From: a virus
DNA length: 64,000 bases
Virus record (IMG/VR): IMGVR_UViG_3300028146_000001
Coordinates: 1 to 64,000 of that record
Direction: 5' to 3' (one strand)
In this document: piece by piece, positions 49,854 through 57,333 of the stretch
Layout: each line of letters starts with the position of its first letter
Position numbering within the stretch: position 1 is the first letter of the stretch
Translations under genes and position numbers: made by a program
The notes under the pieces: model-generated
Databases searched by the model: none
What the model was told of the DNA's origin: nothing
Seen by the model: the letters and a program-made list of their open reading frames with translations, nothing else

Positions 49854-51098
49854 TTATTGGTTGATGGTTTCGTTCGTTAGCCCAGCTTCCTTGAACGCTT
49901 TGAGCAGTTGCGACCGCAGATTCTTGGAAGTGATCGGCTTCTCCGCGTTCGGCGGTCCCTTGGCAGTCGGAGTCGCCGGATTCTTCTTGTCCAAGAACGC
50001 ATCGTTGGCCGCTTGTTGCGGGTCTTTCGCGGGAGCCGCAGCAGCAGGAGCCACCCGCTTGCCGTTCAATAACTCGCTGACTTGCTGTGAAGTCATCGAA
50101 CCGGCAGCGACTTGTTGCAGCGCCCAGGTCGAATAGTCCCGTTGAATCTGCGCGTAGGCAAGCTGTTCGATTTCTTGCTGGTTCTGATAGCCGCGCTGCT
50201 GTTGGGCCGCGCGAACGCTCTCCGCGTAATTCTTGAACCGTTCACCCCACGGCGAAAGTTTCTCGACCGTCACCCACTGGCCGCTTGTCGGGTCGATGAT
50301 TTGACTGGTAACGGGATTCCCAGTCGCATCGACTTCAAACAGCCATTCGCGGTTGCGGTCAATGAACGTCGAAGCGTTTTGGCGGGCCGACGTGCTTTCC
50401 ATGTATTTCGCCAACGTCTCTTCGGCGATTGCCCGAGCGCGGGCTTCCATTTGCTCTTGCATCGGAGCCATGAACTCGAACGGATTGGACAGCAACTTCT
50501 CCGCTTGCTCGCGGCGGAACTGTTCGTACTGCTGAATCTTCATGACCACATCGGGCGGAGCGCCGGGCGCTGGCATCAGATTCCCGTTGGCGTCCTTCAC
50601 GACCTGTTGCAACCACGCCTGATTGTATTCGGGCGGTTGCCACGACTTCTTCCACCACGGGTCATTCGGTTGGCCAGCGGCAGGAGCCACCGGAGCGGCG
50701 GGAGCGGCTTGCTGTTGTTGCCGCCAAGCGTTGTAGTCCTTGGCCTGTGCGAGATACGCCTGAACGTGCGGCAGAAGATGCCGGACTTGCTCGAATGCCT
50801 GCCGTTCGGCGTGAATCCGTTTCAAGTTCGCAATCGTTTCCGGTTCGTCCTTGCCAACGGGCAGACCAGCGCCCTTCAAGTTTTCCAGCCACGACGGAGC
50901 CGCAGGCGTCGTCGGAGTCGCGGGCGTTTCTGGGTGTACACCCTGCACACCTGGGCTGGAAGGCGCTGGCGTCGATGGAATAGAAGGCGTTGCATCGGCG
51001 GGAGGAGTTGCGGGAGCCGATGGAGTTGCAGGAGCCGCAGCCGCAGCGCCGTCATCGGCGGCGAAGTTAGCAAACTCCGCGTACAAATTTCTTTTCAT
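49854..51098 (-). CDS. Capsid scaffolding protein candidate
   Basis: 414 residues. Acidic and Ala/Pro/Thr-rich at the N-terminus, then a long Gln/Glu/Arg helical middle (about 130-310) with several coiled-coil stretches, and a basic C-terminus, all typical of scaffolds. First gene of the virion operon, 54 bp after its promoter region. A copy of the GGTGTACACC motif lies inside the coding sequence (50930-50955). Confidence 0.75.
   Translation of the reverse strand: MKRNLYAEFANFAADDGAAAAAPATPSAPATPPADATPSIPSTPAPSSPGVQGVHPETPATPTTPAAPSWLENLKGAGLPVGKDEPETIANLKRIHAERQAFEQVRHLLPHVQAYLAQAKDYNAWRQQQQAAPAAPVAPAAGQPNDPWWKKSWQPPEYNQAWLQQVVKDANGNLMPAPGAPPDVVMKIQQYEQFRREQAEKLLSNPFEFMAPMQEQMEARARAIAEETLAKYMESTSARQNASTFIDRNREWLFEVDATGNPVTSQIIDPTSGQWVTVEKLSPWGERFKNYAESVRAAQQQRGYQNQQEIEQLAYAQIQRDYSTWALQQVAAGSMTSQQVSELLNGKRVAPAAAAPAKDPQQAANDAFLDKKNPATPTAKGPPNAEKPITSKNLRSQLLKAFKEAGLTNETINQ
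50930..50955. repeat. GGTGTACACC-N4-ACACC motif, copy B
   Basis: GGGTGTACACCC (50932-50943) is a perfect 12-bp palindrome, followed by TG-C-ACACCTG. It lies inside the scaffold gene, where it encodes part of a Pro/Thr linker, so the sequence may be kept for DNA recognition rather than for protein. Confidence 0.6.
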
Positions 51099-51109
51099 TT
51101 TTCACGTCC

Positions 51110-51152
51110 TTACTTGACAATCGGTGTTTCATGGGAACACTACTGCAAGTAA
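51110..51152 (-). promoter_or_regulatory. Nested leader hairpin of the virion transcript
   Basis: CTTACTTG (51110-51117) pairs with CAAGTAAG (51145-51152), enclosing GTGTT/AACAC (about 51125-51139). Its 5' arm overlaps the predicted start site near 51145, so the mRNA would begin in a stable stem-loop that could slow 5' decay. Confidence 0.5.
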
Positions 51153-51180
51153 GCCTATCGGGGAAAAGAAGAAAATTCAA
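51152..51180 (-). promoter_or_regulatory. Promoter of the virion operon
   Basis: On the minus strand TTGAAT (51175-51180), a 17-bp spacer and TAGGCT (51152-51157), followed by T. Same pattern as the early promoter at 55400-55428. It faces the plus-strand regulator gene at 51259. Confidence 0.7.
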
Positions 51181-51258
51181 ATAATATTATTTGCTTTCTC
51201 TCGATTTGTCATTCTGGAAAATAATTTGCAAAACTGTAAACGTGTGCAATACTCGATC

Positions 51259-51552
51259 ATGCACAAGAAAATGTCACCATCTGAGATCGCCACGTACATT
51301 CGAGAGCGAACGTATTTGATGTGCGAAATGAACCGCGTTGCCTACTGGATCAAGTTCAATGATAGGAGCGTCGTCATCAACATCTACCGCACCATCGCCT
51401 TGAAACAAGAGTTGGTCCGCGTTCATTGCCAGACCGCGATTGATTGGCGAGAACTAATGCACGCCAAGTTCGACATGGCAACGTGGCGTCTTTACGAAGT
51501 CATTAAGGAGCTTACCATTGCAGTACGCAACCAAACCGGCATCCCCAATTGA
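51259..51552 (+). CDS. Small regulator-region protein
   Basis: 97 residues from the ATG at 51259. Mostly helical and basic with several Tyr and Trp. There is no Shine-Dalgarno, and a promoter-like pair (TTGCAA 51226-51231, AATACT 51248-51253) would start RNA almost at the ATG, so a leaderless mRNA is possible. No family recognised. It is followed by an HTH-like gene whose frame overlaps its end, so the two probably act together at the divergent promoters. Confidence 0.55.
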   Translation: MHKKMSPSEIATYIRERTYLMCEMNRVAYWIKFNDRSVVINIYRTIALKQELVRVHCQTAIDWRELMHAKFDMATWRLYEVIKELTIAVRNQTGIPN

Positions 51553-51817
51553 AGTCCTCTTGAACGTCTCTTTGACCGACGCCGAGATCACCGACTACCG
51601 CTGCCGATTCGAGACGCTAACGCCCGCCGAGCGGAACCTTGCTGTCGTTGTCGCACACGGTTTTACTTGCTACACCGGCTCAGAACGACTCGGCATCTCC
51701 GTTCCGAAATTCTTCCGCACCATAAAATTCGTGCTGGCGAAATTGGATTGTTCGCGGGATGAATTGCCCAAGATCGTGTTCGCGGCGTTGGGGTTGTTGA
51801 TCGAGCATTCGATGTGA
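51518..51817 (+). CDS. HTH regulator, sigma-4/LuxR-like
   Basis: 99 residues from a TTG with AAGGAG 7 nt upstream. Residues about 32-80 (LTPAERNLAVVVAHGFTCYTG then ISVPKFFRTIKFVLAKL) resemble a region-4 or LuxR-type helix-turn-helix. It lies in front of the late operon and may switch late or early transcription. Confidence 0.6.
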   Translation: MQYATKPASPIEVLLNVSLTDAEITDYRCRFETLTPAERNLAVVVAHGFTCYTGSERLGISVPKFFRTIKFVLAKLDCSRDELPKIVFAALGLLIEHSM

Positions 51818-51821
51818 AAAG

Positions 51822-51853
51822 AAAAACCGCGTAGGAACACGATCCCTACGCGG
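51822..51853 (-). terminator. Rho-independent terminator (minus)
   Basis: CCGCGTAGG (51827-51835) pairs perfectly with 51845-51853; five T residues follow on the minus strand (51822-51826). It ends the minus-strand transcript coming from 51912; its position just past the plus-strand stop means it may also slow the plus transcript. Confidence 0.85.
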
Positions 51854-51911
51854 CGGAACAGGAAGAGAGAAGGCATAGACAACTTACACTTCACCGGCTA
51901 ATTCGGCAACT

Positions 51912-52301
51912 TCACTTCCGCAAATGTTCAGCCGATCCGTTCATCAACTTATCCTCAAAATCATACTGCGCGGTATCGGCCCATTGCCAACTGCCGCGCA
52001 TCTCTCCGTTCTCAAGGATCGCGTATTGGCCATCGGCGATTCTTCCTTCGGGGAAGTTGATCCACGTCAGCCGAGCCGACTTGCCATCGGCAGAGATCAC
52101 ACCGTCTGCCACCCACGATTGATTTCCGCTGATCGTAAACTTGCGAACCTCTTGATCGAGCTTGCCGAATTGACAACTTGAAATCAGAATTGGAATTTTG
52201 TCTTTCTTGTCGATGGTGCGGTCAGGCGGAAAAGCCGAGATGAATCCGAGAATGATGGTGAGTCCGAGGCCAACGAGAACCGCTTGCAGATAGGATCGCA
52301 T
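51912..52301 (-). CDS. Membrane-anchored hypothetical
   Basis: 129 residues; GGAGGGTGAC upstream. One N-terminal hydrophobic helix (about 5-24) then a beta-rich outer domain with NQSWVADGVIS and GSWQWADTAQY. May be an exported or membrane-tethered superinfection or host-interaction factor; no family recognised. Confidence 0.65.
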   Translation of the reverse strand: MRSYLQAVLVGLGLTIILGFISAFPPDRTIDKKDKIPILISSCQFGKLDQEVRKFTISGNQSWVADGVISADGKSARLTWINFPEGRIADGQYAILENGEMRGSWQWADTAQYDFEDKLMNGSAEHLRK

Positions 52302-52302
52302 G

Positions 52303-52659
52303 TCACCCTCCTTGTTCGCTCCCCCATTTATTTTCCCATTCTACACCAAGAGTCAGCGCCGACCACCAAACCCTGCCGATGGACCAGCGCCCATCTTTCT
52401 TCCAAGCCTTGTCCTTTCGATCAACGCCGGAACAGCCAAGTTTCTTTCTCGCTTTTTTGAAATACTGCTGGCACAACTCAAAGGATATTCCAAGTTCGTC
52501 CATCGTTTCAAGAAGCGTTCGGCCCATCATGGCCAGTTCGATGACTTGATATTCGCGGGGTCGAAGTGAGCGGACCAAGGAAAGGCATTCGCGCGGATCG
52601 TTGTTGAAAATGTTTTGATCGAGAAGTTCAAGTTCCGCTTGCCTTTTCAGCTTTCTCAT
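52303..52659 (-). CDS. HTH regulator, sigma-4/LuxR-like
   Basis: 118 residues from the ATG at 52659, with GGAG upstream. The middle (LRPREYQVIELAMMGRTLLETMDEL then FELCQQYFKKARKKLG) is a region-4/LuxR-type helix-turn-helix, similar in layout to that of the gene at 51518. The basic C-terminus is Trp-rich. Likely DNA-binding regulator. Confidence 0.6.
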   Translation of the reverse strand: MRKLKRQAELELLDQNIFNNDPRECLSLVRSLRPREYQVIELAMMGRTLLETMDELGISFELCQQYFKKARKKLGCSGVDRKDKAWKKDGRWSIGRVWWSALTLGVEWENKWGSEQGG

Positions 52660-52813
52660 CAATCGACTCCGCGATACAAGCCGCCGCCATAAAACCGGCC
52701 TGCCAAGCCTTCTCAATCATCAACATCGTGTCAGGCGATGCAGGGCAAAGGACAGCTTTATCAAGAAGCCACCGTTCTTCACACAATTTGATCCAGTCTT
52801 TTTGATCGTTCAT
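52628..52813 (-). CDS. Small hypothetical protein
   Basis: 61 residues with AGGAGAAAAA upstream of the ATG. Helical, Trp/Cys-containing. It overlaps the next gene by 32 bp and is coupled to the previous one (ATGA). No family recognised. Confidence 0.6.
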   Translation of the reverse strand: MNDQKDWIKLCEERWLLDKAVLCPASPDTMLMIEKAWQAGFMAAACIAESIDEKAEKASGT

Positions 52814-53337
52814 TTTTTCTCCTGAAACTCGGCGTCCTCAATGTTCTCGTCTTCCGGTTTCGGCTTTTCGTAACCAAGAGCCAACGTCGGCATCTGCCCG
52901 TCCCGAACGGACGGCAACACCTTCTCGATGATCCAATCCCCCATGACCTGATCGTTCGGCATCAAGATAAAAGCCAAAAACTCTTTTTCAATCGAGGAGA
53001 TGCCGCACTCCACCGCTTCCAGTTTCGCCTTGATGACCAACAGCAAAGCCCGCCAGCGGGAGCGCAGTTCTTGTTCGTAGGCACGCTGGCGCTGCAACTC
53101 ACTCATCGACACATCGCGGCCACGGGTTTTCTTGTGCGTGAACCGTTTTTCGTTACGAGCCGGAAACGGCAACACGAACCGAATAAACAATTCTCGAATG
53201 CGGAACATCACCATCGCCGCGTCCGCTCTCCAACCGGAATGAAACTCAGACGCCCCATATTTGCGAAGCGTCTCTTCGATCTCCGCGCGAGAGCGTTCGA
53301 CGGGGACCGTGGTAGATTCGGCAAAACGCGGCATCAT
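52810..53337 (-). CDS. Conserved mobile-element hypothetical protein
   Basis: 175 residues. The N-terminus (MPRFAESTTVPVERSRAEIE then LRKYGASEF) and the later RELFIRFVLPFP block are the hallmark of a conserved phage and mobile-element family with no assigned function. Acidic tail. Confidence 0.75.
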   Translation of the reverse strand: MMPRFAESTTVPVERSRAEIEETLRKYGASEFHSGWRADAAMVMFRIRELFIRFVLPFPARNEKRFTHKKTRGRDVSMSELQRQRAYEQELRSRWRALLLVIKAKLEAVECGISSIEKEFLAFILMPNDQVMGDWIIEKVLPSVRDGQMPTLALGYEKPKPEDENIEDAEFQEKK

Positions 53338-53489
53338 TCATCCTCTTCGGTGTCTTCAAGCTCCACTTCACGACGCAAACGATCCCTGATCCAGTCCGAT
53401 AACTTCATCTGTGCAACGGCGGCGGCTTCTTCCCAAAGCTCCTTCTCTTCACTCGGAACGCGAATGGTTATTGTGGCGTCGTTGCGCAT
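53334..53489 (-). CDS. Ribbon-helix-helix (CopG/ParD-like) regulator
   Basis: 51 residues from the ATG at 53489 (TGATG with the upstream stop). The strand DATITIRVP followed by two helices (EKELWEEAAAVAQM, LSDWIRDRLRR) is a ribbon-helix-helix DNA-binding fold. Such proteins repress their own operons or act as antitoxins; no toxin was recognised next to it. A slightly longer form from 53495 is possible. Confidence 0.65.
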   Translation of the reverse strand: MRNDATITIRVPSEEKELWEEAAAVAQMKLSDWIRDRLRREVELEDTEEDE

Positions 53490-53821
53490 CACCATATCCC
53501 CGATGGAGCCTGAACCGTCATCCCCAACAACGCATAATAAACCGCGCTGCACCGCTCACACTGGCCAAACCGCACGCGGAGAAGTCGAGAACCGCAGAAC
53601 CACTCTTGAGCGTCGATCATGTGAACGCGGCAGAATATAGAAGACACCGGAATCTTCGCTGGCCACTGAAAGCAATCGAACTTCGGCGAGCATTGGCCGC
53701 AAACCACATCCTGCCACGGCAAGTTTGCAAGGTACGTCACGCACTCAAACGAAGTCGGTTGCCATAGACAGGACTTCGTGATCGCCTTCTCGATGTCGCG
53801 TATTTCTAGAGCGTCGGGCAT
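53489..53821 (-). CDS. Hypothetical Cys-rich protein
   Basis: 110 residues with several Cys (VCGQC, FCRVH, CERC), likely a zinc-binding protein. Stop overlaps the start of the ribbon-helix-helix gene. No family recognised. Confidence 0.65.
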   Translation of the reverse strand: MPDALEIRDIEKAITKSCLWQPTSFECVTYLANLPWQDVVCGQCSPKFDCFQWPAKIPVSSIFCRVHMIDAQEWFCGSRLLRVRFGQCERCSAVYYALLGMTVQAPSGIW

Positions 53822-53822
53822 C

Positions 53823-54041
53823 TTATTTTCTCTTCACCGGAACTAGCGCCTTGGCACGCATACCATCGAGCCATTGCTGAACTTCACGGTCAGCCAATAA
53901 GGTTCGCAGAGCAACCCAATCGAAGTCGTGGCTGTCCTCGCCGGAACCTTCTTCGGCGTGAACGATGATCGAACCAAGTTTGCAGAGCAATCCAACGGGA
54001 GGATTGAAAACATCAACCATCTCACGAACTTTCTTGGTCAT
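53823..54041 (-). CDS. Conserved phage hypothetical
   Basis: 72 residues. The N-terminus (KVREMVDVFNPPVGLLCKLGSI) and the WLDGM motif follow a pattern common to small phage proteins in regulatory regions. Function unknown. Confidence 0.65.
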   Translation of the reverse strand: MTKKVREMVDVFNPPVGLLCKLGSIIVHAEEGSGEDSHDFDWVALRTLLADREVQQWLDGMRAKALVPVKRK

Positions 54042-54300
54042 CGCGTTCCTTTGTGGTTGGTAAATGTCGAACGGCTCTGGCCGGACTTGAGTACCGGCTA
54101 TGAGAATGCTTGGGAAACAAATAAAACCCGCGTTCTCCCCGTGCGTCTTTGTTTTTTGCTTGAGTCAAGTCGCCCAGGTTCTTGTACGGCCAACGGCACT
54201 TTCTGCCTGTATCACCCGCTGGAATGGTTACACAGCGTAGAGAAAGGTCAAGCGTGTCCTTCCACGCCGCAGAGCCGTTCGACAAAGACAACCATACCAC
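54022..54300 (-). CDS. Doubtful hypothetical protein
   Basis: 92 codons from a GTG at 54300, with no good ribosome site and a candidate promoter (TTGTCT, 17 bp, TATGGT) lying across its start. The middle (DTGRKCRWPYKNLGDLTQ) looks protein-like. If untranslated, 54042-54394 is the leader of the minus-strand block. Confidence 0.25.
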   Translation of the reverse strand: MVWLSLSNGSAAWKDTLDLSLRCVTIPAGDTGRKCRWPYKNLGDLTQAKNKDARGERGFYLFPKHSHSRYSSPARAVRHLPTTKERDDQESS

Positions 54301-54394
54301 CGGAATGCGTGTAAGACAAATCGAACTTGGAATTTTTCCGCGAAGTGATCTTGCCGAAACGCCAGCGAGCGGATTATGATAACGCCCGTCTGAA

Positions 54395-54437
54395 ATAGAA
54401 AGTGCCAGCGCTTCCGACGAAAGAACGCGCTGGCACT
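54395..54437 (-). terminator. Strong terminator (minus)
   Basis: An 11-bp perfect stem (54401-54411 with 54427-54437) followed on the minus strand by TTCTATTTC. It would stop transcripts coming leftward out of the non-coding region. Confidence 0.75.
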
Positions 54438-54520
54438 AAATATCATCCGGCGAAGTCAATTCTATCAACACTTCTGCCGGTCCGTCAACCCCTCGACGAC
54501 ATAGCGGACCAATTTTCCGC

Positions 54521-54887
54521 AAACCCGAACTTACCCTCGGCGTCCAGGCCCAGCGGCCCGATGTCGTAAAAGGGACCGCCAAAGCGCGGCGCAATCCACG
54601 CCCAGAACCGCGCAAACCCGTCCCGCGACCGGCCCCGTGGCCTCGATCTAAGTCCAAACCGAACTAAAACGACCGCTTCGGCGTTTTCTACAGACCGGCA
54701 AAGACTCGATTCTGACCCGAAAAGTCGCCATAAACCCGAAACACCGGACAACGCCTACGGACCATCCGAACCGCCACAGATTCGCTCGCCTATATATCAA
54801 GAGTGAATCCAAACCTCCTTCGCTGCCGCGCAGCGGCCCAGTGGAGTACCACCAAACTTCAAACACTTTCATCCAAACCGTTTGAAC
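54521..54887. repeat. Iteron-like AAACC(C)G repeats
   Basis: AAACCCGAAC at 54521-54530, AAACCCG at 54614-54620, AAACCGAAC at 54656-54664, AAACCCGAAAC at 54733-54743 and AAACCGTTTGAAC at 54875-54887, all in the same orientation within 370 bp. The spacing is irregular, so chance in a C/A-rich stretch is not excluded. Confidence 0.35.
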
Positions 54888-54989
54888 ATCGCCGCCGATC
54901 CTAACCCCTATCGCCAAAATCCCCTCAAAATACCTCCAAAACCGGCAATCCAAGCTACCAGCCACCCCCATTCACCATCCAACCGGTTT

Positions 54990-55015
54990 CCCAGGTGTAC
55001 ACCCCATACACCCAC
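54990..55015. repeat. GGTGTACACC-N4-ACACC motif, copy C
   Basis: GGTGTACACC (54994-55003), CCAT, ACACCC. Same design as at 27031 and 50930. A related but looser CAGGTGTATTAGGTACAC lies about 280 bp further on. Confidence 0.6.
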
Positions 55016-55097
55016 TTTTAACCAACATTAACCGCCTCTCATCTTCGACGCAAACCGTTAGCCTGTAAGACAAAAGATCGAAAGTGTAAAAAATTGG

Positions 55098-55157
55098 GAG
55101 GGAGGTACGTAACTCTACTATTCTCCACGACGGGGGCCGTACCCTGGGCCTGCCTCC
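55098..55157 (+). other. Nested hairpin region
   Basis: GGTACG (55104-55109) pairs with CGTACC (55138-55143) inside a second GGAGG/CCTCC pairing (about 55098-55102 and 55153-55157). No U-run follows. Possibly a structured origin or leader element. Confidence 0.4.
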
Positions 55158-55239
55158 TATTACACCCGATTCCCCTTCATTTCCTGCCACATTGACAGCC
55201 TACGCTCACGCTCACGAATCGCACCAATGATAACGCCTC

Positions 55240-55268
55240 TTTACACTGTAAACCATTTACACTGTAAA
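55240..55268. promoter_or_regulatory. Tandem palindromic operator candidate
   Basis: Two copies of TTTACACTGTAAA (55240-55252 and 55256-55268), each a palindrome around one central base, with centres 16 bp apart. They lie about 130 bp upstream of the early promoter. TTTACACT recurs near 56550, and a looser TTTGCA-AAAC-TGTAAA is at 51225-51240 before the regulator at 51259. Confidence 0.6.
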
Positions 55269-55399
55269 CAAGGGGACAATTAACCCAGGTGTATTAGGTA
55301 CACAGTCAAGTCAATCTCCATTAAACACGATAAAAACAAGGAACAAACAACAATCAAACAACTCGGCATGAGGATTGCAAAGTATTTTTCGGAATAAAT

Positions 55400-55428
55400 T
55401 TGCATTCTCAAAATCAGTGACCTAGGCT
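55400..55428 (+). promoter_or_regulatory. Promoter of the early operon
   Basis: TTGCAT (55400-55405), 17-bp spacer, TAGGCT (55423-55428) and T. It matches the virion-operon promoter at 51152-51180 and lies 43 bp before the first early gene. Confidence 0.7.
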
Positions 55429-55470
55429 TTGTTAGATTCAGGAACGATCAACACAGAGGATAGCAGCATC

Positions 55471-55611
55471 ATGTTGGAGCGAAACGAGTTATGGCGAGTG
55501 GTTGTGATGATTTCCGATTCAACCTGCCTCTCTCCAGTCCAATTGTGCGTTATCGTACTCGCAATCGTGTTGACTGCGAGCTATGCGACCTACTTTCGAG
55601 TATTCGGTTGA
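55471..55611 (+). CDS. Small single-pass membrane protein
   Basis: 46 residues from the ATG at 55471 with GAGGA about 10 nt upstream. A hydrophobic helix (about 25-42) dominates. First gene of the early operon, so possibly a host-takeover or superinfection-exclusion peptide. Confidence 0.55.
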   Translation: MLERNELWRVVVMISDSTCLSPVQLCVIVLAIVLTASYATYFRVFG

Positions 55612-55679
55612 AAGTCTGTCTATTCGCCTGTGTTGGTGAGTAGAGTTATTACCGGATTCCCTTTTTTGGAGAATGACCA

Positions 55680-55943
55680 ATGCGACCGTATGACGAGTTA
55701 GACGCGATGGAGATTGCCAATTGTGCGGAATGTCGCGCGGCACACGAACAAATAAACGCCGATCAAAGGATATTCGCGCTCTTGCGGGGATCTCTTGAGT
55801 ACGCCGAGACATGCGCGGCCGGTGGTGATACGCATGGGATTCTTGCGGCGTTATCGGACATGCGGCGTAAACTTGGAATGCCAGCTATCGACGGGGAAAG
55901 CGAATCGTGGACGGTTGCCGAATTGCTGGCGCATGCGGGTTAA
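55680..55943 (+). CDS. Hypothetical early protein
   Basis: 87 residues, TTGGAGAAT upstream. Helical with C-x2-C near residue 15. No family recognised. Confidence 0.65.
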   Translation: MRPYDELDAMEIANCAECRAAHEQINADQRIFALLRGSLEYAETCAAGGDTHGILAALSDMRRKLGMPAIDGESESWTVAELLAHAG

Positions 55944-55987
55944 TTGTGTCGATGTGGAATCAGGGACCATTCAATAGGGGAATGACC

Positions 55988-56476
55988 ATGAAGACAGCAG
56001 AACGATGGGCCTACAATGGCGATGTGAATTTGGAATACGGTGGCGCATTCATCGACCTATCAACGTGGGACGATGGGTATTGCTCCGCAGTTCGCGTTAC
56101 CGATTTGGACAGCGCTTGCGGCTTTACCGGCGCTTGCATGATCGAACATATCGTCATCCTTGGAACGGACAACAGCAAACGGATCAAAGACGCGCTGCGC
56201 TGTATTGGTGGAATCGAATCGCTCGGCATTCGGAATTGGAAATTTACCGGCGCGTCCGATGTGAAACAATGCATTCGCCACGCCATTGCAGACGCGCTGA
56301 TGTGCTATGGTTCGTTTGATCCAGATGATTCGTGGGATTCGTACCAGTCATTCCACACCGAGATTGTGCAGATGGAGCAAGATGGGCCTATGGTTTTCGA
56401 CGGTTGGAAAGCTGACAAGCGCTTGCACAATACTGACCTACGCGAATACGTGGAATCGGTTCACTTGCGGGATTGA
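55988..56476 (+). CDS. Hypothetical early protein
   Basis: 162 residues from the ATG at 55988, preceded by GGGGAATGACC. Mixed alpha/beta, acidic and aromatic-rich, with several Cys. No family recognised. A 94-bp gap follows, with hairpins but no gene. Confidence 0.7.
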   Translation: MKTAERWAYNGDVNLEYGGAFIDLSTWDDGYCSAVRVTDLDSACGFTGACMIEHIVILGTDNSKRIKDALRCIGGIESLGIRNWKFTGASDVKQCIRHAIADALMCYGSFDPDDSWDSYQSFHTEIVQMEQDGPMVFDGWKADKRLHNTDLREYVESVHLRD

Positions 56477-56570
56477 CCAGTCCAGCGCGATCGGTAGGCC
56501 GATCATTGCGGTTCAAGCCCGCATTCGCGCTTTTGTTTCGAGATACCTTTACACTTTGAGAGGGGAAACG

Positions 56571-56993
56571 ATGACTACCGACATTGACATGGATGCAACC
56601 TATCGCGTGAAAGGTTGGCCAGAGGTTGCGGTCAGAATCCACGGATACCCGAAAATCTGGGAACCGTATCGCACACTGATTACCGTCTGCGAGCGCTGCG
56701 AGCATACACTGTACGAAACATTCCAGAATAGCGGAGTATGGATTAGCGCGGATTGTGGATGTGAAATGTGTGACGATGAAAATCAGCCTCATGAGCCGCG
56801 CGAGGTCGAGGTCGATACCGACGAAGGGGAAGAAATCGACGATACCGAATGCGGTGACGTTCTAGTTGTCATGGTTGGCGATGATGCCAAGCATCGGGTA
56901 TCGGTGGATGATCTCATTCCCTTGGATGATCTCGACTACTGTGCGGAATGCGGACAAATCGGCTGTGGACACGATGGGAAAGACCGTTCGTAG
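56571..56993 (+). CDS. Acidic zinc-binding hypothetical
   Basis: 140 residues from the ATG at 56571, with AGAGGGGAAACG upstream. A C-x2-C pair (about 44) with CGCEMC (about 64) and a terminal C-x2-C-x4-C-x-H (about 126-134) make two metal sites separated by a very acidic stretch. Could mimic DNA or bind a regulator. Confidence 0.65.
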   Translation: MTTDIDMDATYRVKGWPEVAVRIHGYPKIWEPYRTLITVCERCEHTLYETFQNSGVWISADCGCEMCDDENQPHEPREVEVDTDEGEEIDDTECGDVLVVMVGDDAKHRVSVDDLIPLDDLDYCAECGQIGCGHDGKDRS

Positions 56994-57080
56994 CTCCCAG
57001 CTATGCCGTTTAGAGCCACAGGGATAGCTCAACGTGGGCTATTCCACACACCGGAACGCAACCACGAAGAGAGAAACGCA

Positions 57081-57317
57081 ATGAAACTAGCAATCGGGGA
57101 ACGTGTCGCATATTCCGTTCAATTCCTTAAATCAATCGGCATGTCTCATTCCGACATGGCGCACGGACGCGGGAAAGTTACCGGACTGAAAGAACTATCC
57201 AAGGAATGCGTATTGGCTGAAATCGAATGGGAGAAATCAGCCGATCTACCCGCGCGGGTAAACGTCAAGAATCTTGCCAAGGTTGGCGCGAATCGTCGTT
57301 TCGCAAATTGCGACTAA
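57081..57317 (+). CDS. Conserved small phage protein
   Basis: 78 residues from the ATG at 57081. A beta-barrel-like pattern (GERVAYSVQFLKSIGMSHSD ... GKVTGL ... VNVKNLAKV) found in many phages in early operons. Function unknown. Confidence 0.75.
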   Translation: MKLAIGERVAYSVQFLKSIGMSHSDMAHGRGKVTGLKELSKECVLAEIEWEKSADLPARVNVKNLAKVGANRRFANCD

Positions 57318-57333
57318 CTCAAGGGGACCACGA

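Larger units (their letters stand above)
54438..55470. other. Gene-poor control or origin region
   Basis: About 1 kb with no credible coding frame. The plus strand is C- and A-rich, most strongly at about 54840-55060. It carries spaced AAACC(C)G repeats (54521-54887), the GGTGTACACC motif (54990), a nested hairpin (55098-55157), paired palindromes (55240-55268) and the early promoter (55400). It is bounded by the 54395-54437 terminator and the first early gene. Together these features suggest a replication or partition locus. Confidence 0.5.

Noticed and set aside
54436-55190. A chain of minus-strand frames rich in Trp, Arg, Val and Gly
   Set aside because: Composition follows the C/A bias of the plus strand, no ribosome sites or motifs, and repeats cross the frames.
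56507-56523. A T-arm-like hairpin (loop TTCAAGC) suggesting a second tRNA
   Set aside because: There is no room for an anticodon arm and the acceptor pairing has mismatches.
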